Positions 14,605 through 24,193 are shown, numbered from the stretch's first letter. The stretch is 64,000 nucleotides of DNA from Shewanella saliphila (GCF_014648295.1 NZ_BMQV01000002.1:124001-188000), one strand, 5' to 3'. Notes: generated by a model from the letters alone, not told the origin. Numbers and translations are program-made.

Positions 14605-15883
14605 ACTAATATTCTCCAGTAAAATCTCTAACATAATGAAGCATATTGTGGCGGCTTTGACATTGGGTGTCAGTGTATATGCTTGCCTTTGGACGAGCGT
14701 AACTTATGGACAAACCAATAAGCTTGCCGCATGGGAAGAGATAGAAACCCGTGGTGTTAATCAAGATGTGTACTTTCATGCTTGGGGCGGCGATCCGCAA
14801 ATCAATCGCTATATTCAGTGGGTTGCAGAGCAAGTTAAGCAGCAATACCAAATCACATTACACCATGTAAAACTCACCGACACAGGCGAAGCCGTTAGCC
14901 GGGTATTGGCCGAAAAGTCAGCCAGTAACCATCATAATGGTAAAGTCGATTTAGTGTGGATTAATGGCGAAAACTTTGCCGCGATGGCAAAGCATCAACT
15001 ATTAACGCCAAACTGGGTTACGCAATTGCCCCACTTTGCCTTAACTGACCCTGATAACAATCCTGCCATGAGCCGTGATTTTGGCGTACCGACTCAAGGC
15101 ATGGAAGCACCGTGGGGCAAAGCGGCACTGACGTTTTACTACGACAGCTTATTGACCCAAACGCCACCACAAACACTGCAACAATTAAGCTTATGGGCAA
15201 AACAACATCCGGGGCGATTTAGTTATCCTAAGCCGCCTGATTTTTTAGCCATGAGCTTTTTAAAATATGCGCTAATCGCCCTTAACAACAGTCAGCCTGA
15301 TGCCATTAAAAATAGGCTTTATCAACCCGCTAACGCGCAAAGCCAGGCATTATTATTGCCACCACTTTGGCAATACTTAGACGATTTACATCCAAACTTA
15401 TGGCGTAAAGGCCAACATTTTATGTCCAGCGGCTTAGCGCTGCGCCGATTAATGGGCGATGGCGAGCTAGCACTGGCCTTTACCTTTTCGGCCGCCGAAG
15501 TGCCCGCGGCTGTCGCGCGCTTTGATTTACCAGACAGCACCCGAAGTTATCGCATGCGTGACGGCAGTTTAAGCAACATCCATTTTGTCGCCATGACTTA
15601 CAATGCCGCCCACCCAGATAGCGCCAAATTGGTGGTTAACTTTTTACTCAGCCCAAAAGCTCAGGCCAAAAAGCAACAAGCAAGTGTGTGGGGCGACACC
15701 AGTGTGATTGCGTTATCGCAATTACCTGTGGCTCAACAGGCATGGTTTGCTCCACCCGCACAGTCACACCCAAGTGCCAATATCGTTAATCAAGACAGCA
15801 GTCCCGCATTAAGCGAGCCGCACCCAAGCTGGACTAACGTCATCGCTGCGCAGTGGATACAGCGCTATGGAGTGATGCGGTGA
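14591..15883 (+). CDS. ynjB: ABC transporter periplasmic substrate-binding protein, YnjB-like
   Basis: A 430-residue extracytoplasmic binding protein of the E. coli YnjB family (388 residues there). The alternative start at 14636 (MKHIVAAL) gives a more compact signal peptide, but neither start has a strong ribosome site. The mature protein begins near QTNKLAAWEEI and contains AWGGDPQINRYIQWV, VDLVWINGENF and a C-terminal LLSPKAQAKKQQ typical of iron- or polyamine-type binding proteins. It overlaps the DUF547 gene by 14 bp and the permease gene by 4 bp. The ligand is unknown in E. coli and here. Confidence 0.85.
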   Translation: MRFDKLIFSSKISNIMKHIVAALTLGVSVYACLWTSVTYGQTNKLAAWEEIETRGVNQDVYFHAWGGDPQINRYIQWVAEQVKQQYQITLHHVKLTDTGEAVSRVLAEKSASNHHNGKVDLVWINGENFAAMAKHQLLTPNWVTQLPHFALTDPDNNPAMSRDFGVPTQGMEAPWGKAALTFYYDSLLTQTPPQTLQQLSLWAKQHPGRFSYPKPPDFLAMSFLKYALIALNNSQPDAIKNRLYQPANAQSQALLLPPLWQYLDDLHPNLWRKGQHFMSSGLALRRLMGDGELALAFTFSAAEVPAAVARFDLPDSTRSYRMRDGSLSNIHFVAMTYNAAHPDSAKLVVNFLLSPKAQAKKQQASVWGDTSVIALSQLPVAQQAWFAPPAQSHPSANIVNQDSSPALSEPHPSWTNVIAAQWIQRYGVMR

Positions 15884-17586
15884 TAACAGCAAAAAGTGGT
15901 TTTAATACCTTGGTTCGCAGTAGCCCCTATTTAATGATGGCTTTGTTAGTGCTGCCGGTTATCGGTGGTTTAATTGCAGTGGTGTTACCGGCTTTTGGCT
16001 GGTTTCCGGTACTTGGACACACTCAATTTAATGTCAGTGGCTTTGTGGATTTATGGCATACACCCGGCATTGGCTATATGGCACTGCTCAGTGTGTCCAC
16101 CAGCTTTATCAGTACCTTACTGGCTTTTGTCATTACCATATTGATTTTAGGCAGTTACTTTACTAGCCCTTGGCTGGGTTATATTCAACGCTTGTTAGGG
16201 CCAATTTTAGTGATCCCTCATGCCGCTGCGGCGATTGCCATAGGCTTTTTAATTACCCCATCAGGGATGTTTTCACGGATTGTGTCTCCCTGGTTAAGCG
16301 GCTGGGATTCACCACCTGATTGGCTTTTTCCGCATGATGCTATGGGGCTAAGTATTATTTTAGGCTTAACCCTCAAAGAGTTGCCTTTTTTATTATTGAT
16401 GGCACTGGGTGTGCTGGTACAGCCCGAGTTAGGCCATACGTTGCGGGCTCAGCATCGAGTAGCACTAAGCCTGGGCTATTGCCCGATGACCGCTTTTTTC
16501 AAAGTGGTCTTGCCCAGCTTATATCCGTTTTTACGTTTGCCGATTTTAGCGGTACTTGCCTATGCCAGTGCCAGTGTCGAAATTCCGTTAATTTTAGGCC
16601 CCAATAGTCCGCCAACGCTTGCCGTGGCCATTATGCAATGGTTTCACGATGTCGATTTAAGCTTGCGTATTAAAGCCTCCGCTGGCGCTATAGTACAAAT
16701 AGCCCTGACGTTACTCTTACTGCTTGGCTGGTGGCTGGCAGAAAAGCTCATCAAAAAACTGTCTCAATCTATGCTGGTTAATGGTAAGCGCGAATATGCC
16801 GGCGCCATCATGCAAAACATCACTCACGTAATAACCGTGATGATGTTAACGATTATCGGCTTAGCCTTGCTTGGTATGGTGTTATGGTCTTTCGCCGGCT
16901 TTTGGGCTTATCCAGATCTATTGCCTCAAACGTTTGTTGGTCAGCATTGGCAATCGGCGTTGCACCAAATGCACACGCCGCTACTCGATACAGTGTTAAT
17001 TGGAGTGTGTGCTACGGGATTAGCGATTGTGCTGACCTTACTGACGCTAGAATCTGAGCAACAGACCAGTAAAGCCACCTCAAGATTAACCAGTGTGATC
17101 ATTTACTTGCCTTTGCTTATTCCCAGCATTGCGTTTTTATTTGGCCTGGTATGGGTATTAGAGCAAGTAAACAGTCACCATACCTTTATTAATGTGGTAT
17201 TAGCCCATTTACTCTTTGTATTGCCCTATGTATTTTTATCGCTGGCCAGCAGTTACCGGCGTTTAGATCCGCGCTTTAGTTATGTTGCCGCCAGTTTAGG
17301 CGCCAGCCAGGCAAAAATATTTTGGCAAATAAAATTACCCATATTGCTAGCACCTATTTTTATAGCTGCGGCGCTAGGCTTAGCCATTAGTTTTAGCCAA
17401 TATTTACCGACATTATTAGCCGGTGGTGGGCGGATTAATACCATTACCACTGAGGCTGTCACTTTAGCGAATGGCGCCAGCCGACGTACCAGTGCGGTTT
17501 ATGCATTAGTACAAATGTTGCTCCCAGCATTGGGTTTTCTGCTCGCATGGGCACTGCCTAAAATGCTGTTAACACACCGCGATTAA
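15880..17586 (+). CDS. ynjC: ABC transporter permease, two fused halves, YnjC-like
   Basis: A permease of about 568 residues with two copies of the inner-membrane permease module. It belongs to the YnjC family. I place the start at GTG 15880, which overlaps the ynjB stop as GTGA and has GGAG 8 nt upstream; the frame also opens at GTG 15853. The EAA-loop regions, which dock to the ATPase, are near SLGYCPMTAFFKVVLPSL in the first half and SLGASQAKIFWQIKLP in the second. It forms the channel of the importer with YnjB and YnjD. Confidence 0.87.
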   Translation: MITAKSGFNTLVRSSPYLMMALLVLPVIGGLIAVVLPAFGWFPVLGHTQFNVSGFVDLWHTPGIGYMALLSVSTSFISTLLAFVITILILGSYFTSPWLGYIQRLLGPILVIPHAAAAIAIGFLITPSGMFSRIVSPWLSGWDSPPDWLFPHDAMGLSIILGLTLKELPFLLLMALGVLVQPELGHTLRAQHRVALSLGYCPMTAFFKVVLPSLYPFLRLPILAVLAYASASVEIPLILGPNSPPTLAVAIMQWFHDVDLSLRIKASAGAIVQIALTLLLLLGWWLAEKLIKKLSQSMLVNGKREYAGAIMQNITHVITVMMLTIIGLALLGMVLWSFAGFWAYPDLLPQTFVGQHWQSALHQMHTPLLDTVLIGVCATGLAIVLTLLTLESEQQTSKATSRLTSVIIYLPLLIPSIAFLFGLVWVLEQVNSHHTFINVVLAHLLFVLPYVFLSLASSYRRLDPRFSYVAASLGASQAKIFWQIKLPILLAPIFIAAALGLAISFSQYLPTLLAGGGRINTITTEAVTLANGASRRTSAVYALVQMLLPALGFLLAWALPKMLLTHRD

Positions 17587-17594
17587 GGACACAT

Positions 17595-18260
17595 ATGCAA
17601 ACGCACGAGCAAACAACCGCGGCAAGTTCAAACACTTCTTCGTTGGTGATTGAACAGTTAACCCTAAAGCGGCAACAACAGCTGTTGTTATCCTTAAACG
17701 AAACCATCGTTGGTGGTAATATTCTGACGATTATGGGGCCATCGGGTAGCGGAAAATCGACGCTGTTAAATTGGCTCACCGGAATGCTGCCAAAGGGGTT
17801 TAGTGCCACGGGCAATTTATACCTAAATGGACAGCTCATCACTGACACGGCCAGCCACATGCGTCGAATTGGCTTATTATATCAAGACCCTTTACTGTTC
17901 CCGCATCTCACTGTCGCAGGTAATATTAGCTTTGCCATGCCAGCCGGAGCTAAAGCACAACGCCAAGCTGATATTAGCCAGGCATTATCTCAAGTAGGAT
18001 TAGCCGGTTTAGAGCATCGCAGCCCACAAAGCTTATCGGGTGGGCAACAAGCTAGAGTCGCACTGCTGAGGGTGTTATTAAGTCAGCCCAAAGCCATTTT
18101 ACTTGATGAGCCTTTTAGTAAGCTTGATAGCCAATTACGCCAAGAAACACGGCAGTTGGTGTTTGAGCAAATTCGTCAGCACAAGCTGCCCGCGATTATG
18201 GTCACCCATGATCAAAGCGATGCAGAGGCGGCGCAGGGCAAGATCATTTCGCTGTTTTAG
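17595..18260 (+). CDS. ynjD: ABC transporter ATP-binding protein, YnjD-like
   Basis: A 221-residue ATPase. It has Walker A GPSGSGKST near residue 46, a Q-loop in LLYQDPLLF, the signature LSGGQQARVAL, Walker B ILLDEPFSKLD and the H-loop VTHDQSDA. It is short, with no regulatory C-terminal domain, like E. coli YnjD (217 residues). The ribosome site AAGGA lies 5 nt before the ATG. Position directly after the permease and the matching family make the YnjBCD assignment firm. Substrate not known. Confidence 0.9.
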   Translation: MQTHEQTTAASSNTSSLVIEQLTLKRQQQLLLSLNETIVGGNILTIMGPSGSGKSTLLNWLTGMLPKGFSATGNLYLNGQLITDTASHMRRIGLLYQDPLLFPHLTVAGNISFAMPAGAKAQRQADISQALSQVGLAGLEHRSPQSLSGGQQARVALLRVLLSQPKAILLDEPFSKLDSQLRQETRQLVFEQIRQHKLPAIMVTHDQSDAEAAQGKIISLF

Positions 18261-18270
18261 CGTGTGAATA

Positions 18271-18975
18271 GTGACAATTAATTGGAAACCACAAATGCTA
18301 GATAGATTTATAACACCCGTGATCAAGCCAATGCTTAAACCGCTTGTATTGCTGCTGGATAAAAAACAAGTACAACCAGACCAACTGACACTGGTCGGCT
18401 TTATCGTGGGTATGATGGCGGTGCCTTTTTTGGCGCTACAGCTATGGTATGCGGCATTATTTTTTATTGTATTAAACCGCGTACTCGACGGCCTAGATGG
18501 CGCGCTTGCTCGACATCAAAATCACACAACGGCAGCAGGTGGCTACTTAGATATCTGCCTCGATTTTTTGTTTTACGCTGCTATTCCTTTAGGGTTTGCA
18601 CTCGCCAATCCCAATGAAAATGCGTTAGCCGCTGCTGTGCTGCTGACGGTGTTTATTGGCACGGGTTCTAGCTTTTTAGCGTTTGCTATTCCTGCTGAAA
18701 AAATCAATTTACCGCGGCCTCAATTTGTCCATAAAAGTTTTTACTTCTTAAACGGCCTGACTGAAGGCACTGAAACTATCGCCTTTTTTGTGGCATTTTG
18801 TTTGTGGCCAACTTACTTTCCAGAGCTGGCTTATACGTTTGCTTTTTTAGGTACTATTACCATTTTTACCCGTATTCACGGCGGCTATAACACCTTAAAA
18901 AATCACCTGGCGGCGCAGTCATCAACAACTGAGACCAACCCAATTAACACAGCAATTGAGGAGCCGAAAACATGA
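18271..18975 (+). CDS. ynjF: CDP-alcohol phosphatidyltransferase family membrane protein, YnjF-like
   Basis: A 234-residue membrane enzyme of the CDP-alcohol phosphatidyltransferase family. The active-site motif is complete: D73-G74, D76-G77, A80-R81, G90 or G91, D94 and D98 (DGLDGALAR then GYLDICLD). It transfers a phosphoalcohol from a CDP-linked donor to an acceptor, both unidentified. E. coli ynjF lies by the ynjBCD cluster, so the linkage is conserved. The start is GTG 18271 or ATG 18295. It overlaps the next gene by 4 bp (ATGA). Confidence 0.85.
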   Translation: MTINWKPQMLDRFITPVIKPMLKPLVLLLDKKQVQPDQLTLVGFIVGMMAVPFLALQLWYAALFFIVLNRVLDGLDGALARHQNHTTAAGGYLDICLDFLFYAAIPLGFALANPNENALAAAVLLTVFIGTGSSFLAFAIPAEKINLPRPQFVHKSFYFLNGLTEGTETIAFFVAFCLWPTYFPELAYTFAFLGTITIFTRIHGGYNTLKNHLAAQSSTTETNPINTAIEEPKT

Positions 18976-19802
18976 TAGATGATATGGCAGCCATTAGATT
19001 GGGAGTGTTTTTAACCATTTTGGCGTTAATGATGAGTCTCGAGGTCTTGTTCCCTGCGAGAAAACTCAGCAAAACCCCTCAGTCAGCCTCAATGGCAACA
19101 CGCTGGGTGGGTAATTTTGGCTTGTTAATTATCTCATCGGTTATCGCAAGATTGATTCAACCAATAGGATTGGCAGGTTTTGCCCTGTATGTCAGCTCGC
19201 AACAATGGGGGCTATTACACTATTTAAGCTTGCCAGTTTGGCTGAATATTGCTGTCAGCGTGTTGCTGCTTGATATGTTGATTTATTGGCAGCACAGGTT
19301 GTTTCATCGCATTCCATTATTATGGCGTTTGCACAAAGTGCATCATGCCGATCGCCACGTCGACAGCAGTACCGCATTGCGCTTTCACCCTATCGAAATC
19401 ATTGCCAGCCTAGGCATTAAAGCTGTCGCCATTGTGGTATTGGGTATCCCTGCTGGAGCGGTCATTTTGTTTGAAATATTGCTCAATGGCTTTGCTATTT
19501 TTAACCACACCAACATTCGCTTACCCGCAAAAATTGAAAAACTCGCCCGTTTAGTGCTGGTCACTCAGGTATTGCATCGGATACATCACAGCCAACTGAT
19601 GAGTGAAAGTAACAGCAACTTTGGCTTTAGTATTATTTGGTGGGACAAATTATTTGGCACCTACACCGCACAGGCCAGTAAACCAGATACCCAAATTGAT
19701 ATTGGCTTAACCCAATATCCTAACGCGAAACAAAATGCATGGCTTAGCGGTTTATTGTGGATGCCTTTTAGTAAAAAAAGTAATGCGGCTATAAAAAAAT
19801 AA
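18972..19802 (+). CDS. Fatty acid hydroxylase / sterol desaturase family membrane protein
   Basis: A 276-residue di-iron membrane enzyme. The histidine clusters are H108-x3-H112, H121-x2-H124-H125, H179 and H202-x2-H205-H206, which together bind two irons in this superfamily. Hydrophobic segments lie near 8-25, 48-75 and 88-106. Bacteria rarely make sterols, so a hydroxylase acting on a lipid or carotenoid is more likely than a desaturase of sterols. It is translationally coupled to the CDP-alcohol enzyme, suggesting that the pair makes or modifies one lipid. A terminator follows at 19839. Confidence 0.85.
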   Translation: MIDDMAAIRLGVFLTILALMMSLEVLFPARKLSKTPQSASMATRWVGNFGLLIISSVIARLIQPIGLAGFALYVSSQQWGLLHYLSLPVWLNIAVSVLLLDMLIYWQHRLFHRIPLLWRLHKVHHADRHVDSSTALRFHPIEIIASLGIKAVAIVVLGIPAGAVILFEILLNGFAIFNHTNIRLPAKIEKLARLVLVTQVLHRIHHSQLMSESNSNFGFSIIWWDKLFGTYTAQASKPDTQIDIGLTQYPNAKQNAWLSGLLWMPFSKKSNAAIKK

Positions 19803-19838
19803 CGTGCTGTTTTTACACAATAAGTAGAACGCCATTCC

Positions 19839-19869
19839 CTTTAAGCTTATGTGCTTAAAGTTTATATTC
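19839..19869 (+). terminator. Terminator closing the 9-20 kb block
   Basis: CTTTAAGC (19839-19846) pairs with GCTTAAAG (19853-19860) over a 6-nt loop and is followed by a T-rich tail. It lies 36 bp after the hydroxylase stop codon. Confidence 0.6.
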
Positions 19870-19962
19870 TCTTTATTTGTGATATGTAACGTTTTACGTC
19901 CTTGATTAAACCGCTCTTCGTCATCAAAATGTTGATTATCGATGCGCACAAATAGAGATACT

Positions 19963-21055
19963 ATGATCGGTTTTACTCAAGGTTTAAAAACGAAAATTGC
20001 CGAATTAGAACTGTTACGGGTAAACAAAGAACAGCAACATGCCGATGAGCTAGCACAATTACAACACAAAATTTCACAATGAGTTAACTCAACAGTTAAC
20101 TCATTGTGGACAACAGTTTGAATACGATACCAACTGCGCCAATTTACAACTGCAAGGCGCTTCGATGTTAAATGATATTCGTGATAGCACCCTAGCAAAC
20201 TCGATTAAGTTAGACGAAGAAAAACAAATGCTCGACGAGGTAGATCAGCTCTTTGGTCAAACTCGCGTGGCCATTGGCAACTTAAAGAGTCGTGCAGAAA
20301 ATTTAAACGAACATGCCGAAAAAAGCTTGACAACGGCAGCCCAGTTGAGCCAATCGGCTAATGGTATTAGCCACCTGGTAGCCTCTATTCAACAGATTTC
20401 TGAGCAAACGAACTTACTTGCGCTCAATGCCGCTATTGAAGCAGCCCGAGCAGGTGATGCCGGACGCGGCTTTGCAGTCGTTGCCAGTGAAGTACGTGAT
20501 TTGGCCAGTAATGCCCATGATGCCAGTGCCAATATTGAAGCATTAGTGACAAAAGTGATTGAACAAGCAGAGCAAATTAAACAGGTCGTTGTTACCAACC
20601 AGACTTGCTCAAGCGACATTGCAGTTTCTTCTGAACAAATCGATCAAGTGGTCTCTAATGTGTTGCAAACCTCAACAAAAATGAAACGGGTGATTGGCGA
20701 AGCGTCAATGACCGCATTTTTAACCACGGTAAAATTAGACCACAGCGTTTGGAAAAGTCAGGTTTACAGTATCCTTGCCAACAAAGACCATAATACCACG
20801 GTGAATAGCCATACAGAGTGTCGTTTAGGCAAATGGTATTATCATGGCGAAGGCCAGCAATTTGCCAGTTTGTCGAGTTTTAAAGCGATTGAGCAACCAC
20901 ATAAAGCTGTACATACCGCTGGAAAAGCGGCAATAGCTGCGATGCAATCGGGTCACGAGGCCGAGATTTTAACTCACCTTGAAACCATGGAAAATGCCAG
21001 TATTAGCGTGGTACACGCAATTGATAAATTATTGGCACAAAGCCAGCATCAATAA
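19963..21055 (+). pseudogene. Cytoplasmic CZB-domain chemoreceptor with a frameshift near the start
   Basis: The gene reads from ATG 19963 (MIGFTQGLKTKIAEL) for 39 codons to TGA 20080. It continues one frame over through 21055. Removing one A from the AAAA at 20068-20071 joins both parts into about 364 residues ([13 protein letters not shown] across the join). The long part, from ATG 20165, has 296 residues. It holds the chemoreceptor hairpin tip ([18 protein letters not shown]) and a C-terminal zinc-binding CZB domain ([12 protein letters not shown], later HKAVH). It has no membrane segment, so it is a soluble receptor. AAGG before 20165 could allow a shortened protein. A sequencing error is also possible. 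Confidence 0.8.
20076..20107. repeat. Perfect 14-bp inverted repeat at the frameshift
   Basis: ACAATGAGTTAACT (20076-20089) and AGTTAACTCATTGT (20094-20107) are exact reverse complements around CAAC. The TGA that ends the upstream frame lies inside the left arm. It can form a strong mRNA hairpin or a DNA cruciform. Confidence 0.85.
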
Positions 21056-21155
21056 ACACTTTAGCTTTGTCTTCGCTTAAAAATTCGTTAGCCAGTTAAC
21101 GCCTGGCTAGCAGATTGTGTCACACCACACTCATCACTAAAATCACACCTGAGTT

Positions 21156-21184
21156 TTCACAAAATCGCCCGCCCATGGTATATT
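21156..21184 (+). promoter_or_regulatory. Sigma-70 promoter of mtnN
   Basis: TTCACA (21156-21161), a 17-bp spacer, then TATATT (21179-21184) preceded by an extended TGG. It lies about 40 bp before the mtnN ATG. Confidence 0.65.
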
Positions 21185-21224
21185 AGCGCCCATTCGAATT
21201 TGTTTAATCAGTTAAGGTTTATCC

Positions 21225-21917
21225 ATGAAAATCGGTATTATTGGCGCTATGGAGCCAGAAGTTGTTCATTTAGTACAAGCCATTGTTGAGCCTGTGCATA
21301 CTACTATCGCAGGCATCGAATTTATTAGCGGTAATATCGGCGATAACGAAGTGGTTGTTACCCGCTCGGGCATTGGTAAAGTTGCAGCCAGTATTGCCAC
21401 AACGTTACTGATTGAAAAGTTTGCGGTATCACATGTGATAAATACCGGTTCTGCTGGTGGTTTTGTTGATTCATTGGCTATTGGCGACATTGTTATTTCA
21501 TCTGAAGTGCGTCACCACGATGTCGATGTCACCGCTTTTGGTTACGAGATTGGCCAGATGGCACAACAACCAGCCGCGTTTTTACCTGACGACACATTAG
21601 TGATTGCAGCTAAAAAAGCAGTGGCCGAACTCGGTGAAGTAAAAGCCATTGAAGGGTTAATATGTACTGGCGACAGCTTTATTTGTGACCCTGTACGCAC
21701 TAAAGTTATGCGCGAAAACTTCCCAACCATGGCCGCATGCGAAATGGAAGGCGCTGCCATTGCTCAGGTTTGTCATCAGTTTAACGTGCCATTTGTGGTC
21801 ATTCGTTCGTTATCAGACAATGCAAATAATGACTCGCCAGTTGATTTCGACTCGTACATCATTAAAGCGGGCATGCATTCAGCCATGATGGTTATTGCAC
21901 TGTTACAACAGCTGTAG
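21225..21917 (+). CDS. mtnN: 5'-methylthioadenosine/S-adenosylhomocysteine nucleosidase
   Basis: A 230-residue enzyme that removes adenine from methylthioadenosine, S-adenosylhomocysteine and 5'-deoxyadenosine. It feeds methionine salvage and the activated methyl cycle. E12 (in GAMEPE) and D198 (in SLSDNAN) are the catalytic pair. The nucleoside site motifs TGSAGG and [11 protein letters not shown] are present. Length and start (AAGG 7 nt upstream) are normal. Its near neighbours match the E. coli mtn-btuF-yadS-erpA-clcA-hemL neighbourhood, with a CbiB-like gene in the place of btuF. Confidence 0.97.
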   Translation: MKIGIIGAMEPEVVHLVQAIVEPVHTTIAGIEFISGNIGDNEVVVTRSGIGKVAASIATTLLIEKFAVSHVINTGSAGGFVDSLAIGDIVISSEVRHHDVDVTAFGYEIGQMAQQPAAFLPDDTLVIAAKKAVAELGEVKAIEGLICTGDSFICDPVRTKVMRENFPTMAACEMEGAAIAQVCHQFNVPFVVIRSLSDNANNDSPVDFDSYIIKAGMHSAMMVIALLQQL

Positions 21918-21975
21918 ACTTTAACGCTAGAGCGAAAAATCCCGTTAGCTTAAGTAACCCAACTATTGAGTCTCT

Positions 21976-22977
21976 ATGATTAATCAATTATTCGATCCGC
22001 AATTGTTGAGCCAGGACAGTGGGTTACTGCAAAGCTGTTGTATTTTATTTTGCGCGTTAATATTGGCTCGTTTTGTTCCTATACCACGCGATCTGCAACC
22101 ATTACTTTGGTTTAATCGCATCGCGGTGTTACTCGCCACCAAGGTTAACCATCCTGAACGCGCAGTGAGCCAACAGCTAACAGCTGGCATTTTAGCAACG
22201 CTGATTTTAGTGGTTCCCTGTGGGATTATTGTCAGTTTTTTACTGAGTCTTGCCGCATACCCATGGTTTTTTGAGCTGATTATTTTATATTTTTGTTTGT
22301 GTGATTCCGCCTTTAAACCCGTGGCTGAAAATATTGTCGATGCCATTAAAACAAACAATAAACAAGATGCTAAGCAGTTACTGGCCCCCTGGACCAGCCA
22401 AAACACTAATGTGCTCTCTGAGGTCGGATTGAGTAAAGCCACCATCGAAAAACTGTTTACCACCCCAATATATGGCACCTTAGCCACTATTTTGTTTTTT
22501 GCCCTTGGCGGCGCTGTGATGACATTAGTCGTGAGAATGCTCAGACAACTTGAACACAGCTGGCCACCTTATCATCCTCATTTTCACGTGTTTGCGAGTT
22601 TTATCGGCCAATTCAATCGAGTGATCTTTTTTATCCCGACCTTGCTATGGCATTGTTCGTTGGCGATTCAATTTGGTCAGCTCGGTCTCAAATCGATTTG
22701 GAGCTCAATCGCACCACCAGCCTGCCAACAACTTAACAATCATTATGGTAGTTATGCGTTAGCGGCTAATTTATTGAAAATAGAATTAGGTGGACCACAA
22801 CAATTTATTGAAAACGGCATAAGTACCCGGGTGGATTTAGCCAAAGTAAAAGCTGGCCCACTGCCAGATCATCGCCACATAAGCCAAGCCATAACCATCA
22901 CGCAAACCGCTAACCTGTTTTGGATAAGCTTAACCTTGCTACTGCCGTTAATTTGGGCTGGATTAAGATTTCTCTAA
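21976..22977 (+). CDS. CobD/CbiB family integral membrane protein
   Basis: A 333-residue membrane protein with about five hydrophobic segments. The C-terminal half is most telling: NNHYGSYALAANLLKIELGGP, with a following polar loop and a last helix, matches the conserved end of CbiB/CobD adenosylcobinamide-phosphate synthases. The N-terminal signature of true CbiB is weak, so it could be a divergent paralogue (AmpE is another member of this fold). It sits next to mtnN, where enterics have the B12-binding protein btuF, which supports a corrinoid role. No B12 riboswitch is visible upstream. Confidence 0.65.
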   Translation: MINQLFDPQLLSQDSGLLQSCCILFCALILARFVPIPRDLQPLLWFNRIAVLLATKVNHPERAVSQQLTAGILATLILVVPCGIIVSFLLSLAAYPWFFELIILYFCLCDSAFKPVAENIVDAIKTNNKQDAKQLLAPWTSQNTNVLSEVGLSKATIEKLFTTPIYGTLATILFFALGGAVMTLVVRMLRQLEHSWPPYHPHFHVFASFIGQFNRVIFFIPTLLWHCSLAIQFGQLGLKSIWSSIAPPACQQLNNHYGSYALAANLLKIELGGPQQFIENGISTRVDLAKVKAGPLPDHRHISQAITITQTANLFWISLTLLLPLIWAGLRFL

Positions 22978-23176
22978 AACATGTAAATCCTGTTTTAAAC
23001 ACGTTATTATTTAGCGATAATACGCCCGATTTGCGGGTAAAGACTCGTTCCGATGTACCGTCATAATCCTTTGTTAACATAAAATATCTGGTTTAAGGCT
23101 TACATTGCTAAACCGTAAACCCTCTTTAGCCACCGATTGTTGATTATTACCAGCGCGAAACCTGCTTAGGAATACC

Positions 23177-23569
23177 ATGTTACTCAATAACTTACATGTC
23201 TCATTAACCACTCCGGCACTATTGTTTCCGGCTATTTCTTTATTATTGCTGGCTTACACTAACCGTTTTTTCTCTCTTGCAGCACTCATTCGTAACCTCA
23301 GCAGTAATGACAAACCGGTACAAGATGAACAAATTAAAAACTTGCGCCAACGGATTATTATCATTCGCAAAATGCAAGAAGCGGGTGTCAGCAGTTTTGC
23401 CATGTGTGTGTTTTGTATGATTTTGATTTACACCGGTTTTAACCAAACTGGTTCAATTGTGTTTGGCCTTAGCTTACTGTTATTACTGTACTCATTGATT
23501 TTATCGGTGATTGAAATTCGCATCTCAGTTGATGCGCTCAACATTCACCTCAAAGAGTTAAGTAAATGA
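23177..23569 (+). CDS. DUF2721 family small membrane protein
   Basis: A 130-residue protein with three hydrophobic segments (about 12-30, 70-90, 93-112). The charged stretch [21 protein letters not shown] between the first two is typical of DUF2721 proteins. The function is unknown. Its stop overlaps the start of the TRIC-channel gene by 4 bp (ATGA), so the two are translated together. Confidence 0.75.
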   Translation: MLLNNLHVSLTTPALLFPAISLLLLAYTNRFFSLAALIRNLSSNDKPVQDEQIKNLRQRIIIIRKMQEAGVSSFAMCVFCMILIYTGFNQTGSIVFGLSLLLLLYSLILSVIEIRISVDALNIHLKELSK

Positions 23570-24192
23570 GTCAATGGATCTACATTTTCGATTTATGTGG
23601 TACCGCAGTGTTTGCCCTTTCTGGCGCACTTGCCGCGGGGAAACATCGCATGGATCCGTTTGGAGTCATTGTACTGGCCTCAGTTACCGCCATTGGCGGA
23701 GGCAGTATTCGTGATGCATTAATCGGCGCAACACCGGTATTTTGGATCCGCGACCCTAATTACATCATCGTTATTTTAGCAACGGTATTAGCGTGTTTAG
23801 TCTTGGTGCGTAAACCCCATAAGTTACCCGCAATCACATTACCCGTGGCTGATGCTCTGGGATTAGCCTTGTTTACCGTTATTGGCGCCGAAAAAGCGTT
23901 GTTAATGGGATTATCAGGCATGATAGCCGTGGTTATGGGGTTAATTACCGGTGTCGGTGGTGGGATTATTCGTGATTTACTGTGTCGCCAGGTTCCTATG
24001 GTATTACGAACAGAAATTTACGCTACTGCTTCCATCGTTGGTGGGATCTGTTATACCTTAAGCTTAGTTGTCGGAATGGACACCATTACATCGATGTTTA
24101 TTGCGATGATAAGCACGTTAATCATCCGCTTAAGCGCTATCCGCTGGCATTTATCATTACCGGCTTTTGACTTAAAAACAAAGAGAATTTAA
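23566..24192 (+). CDS. TRIC family (UPF0126) membrane channel, YadS-like
   Basis: A 208-residue protein of two homologous halves with glycine-rich signatures. These are [11 protein letters not shown] in the first half and [16 protein letters not shown] in the second, the hallmark of the bacterial trimeric intracellular cation channel family. Seven membrane helices are expected. Members conduct monovalent cations; the E. coli paralogues YadS and YicG remain uncharacterised physiologically. Its place near mtnN and erpA matches yadS. Confidence 0.85.
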   Translation: MSQWIYIFDLCGTAVFALSGALAAGKHRMDPFGVIVLASVTAIGGGSIRDALIGATPVFWIRDPNYIIVILATVLACLVLVRKPHKLPAITLPVADALGLALFTVIGAEKALLMGLSGMIAVVMGLITGVGGGIIRDLLCRQVPMVLRTEIYATASIVGGICYTLSLVVGMDTITSMFIAMISTLIIRLSAIRWHLSLPAFDLKTKRI

Positions 24193-24193
24193 T

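Noticed and set aside
17595-18260. Thiamine transporter assignment for the YnjBCD genes
   Set aside because: No TPP riboswitch or thiamine gene is nearby and the binding protein belongs to YnjB, not ThiB.
22978-23176. B12 riboswitch near the CbiB-like gene
   Set aside because: No B12 box is visible upstream of 21976 or in the following gap.
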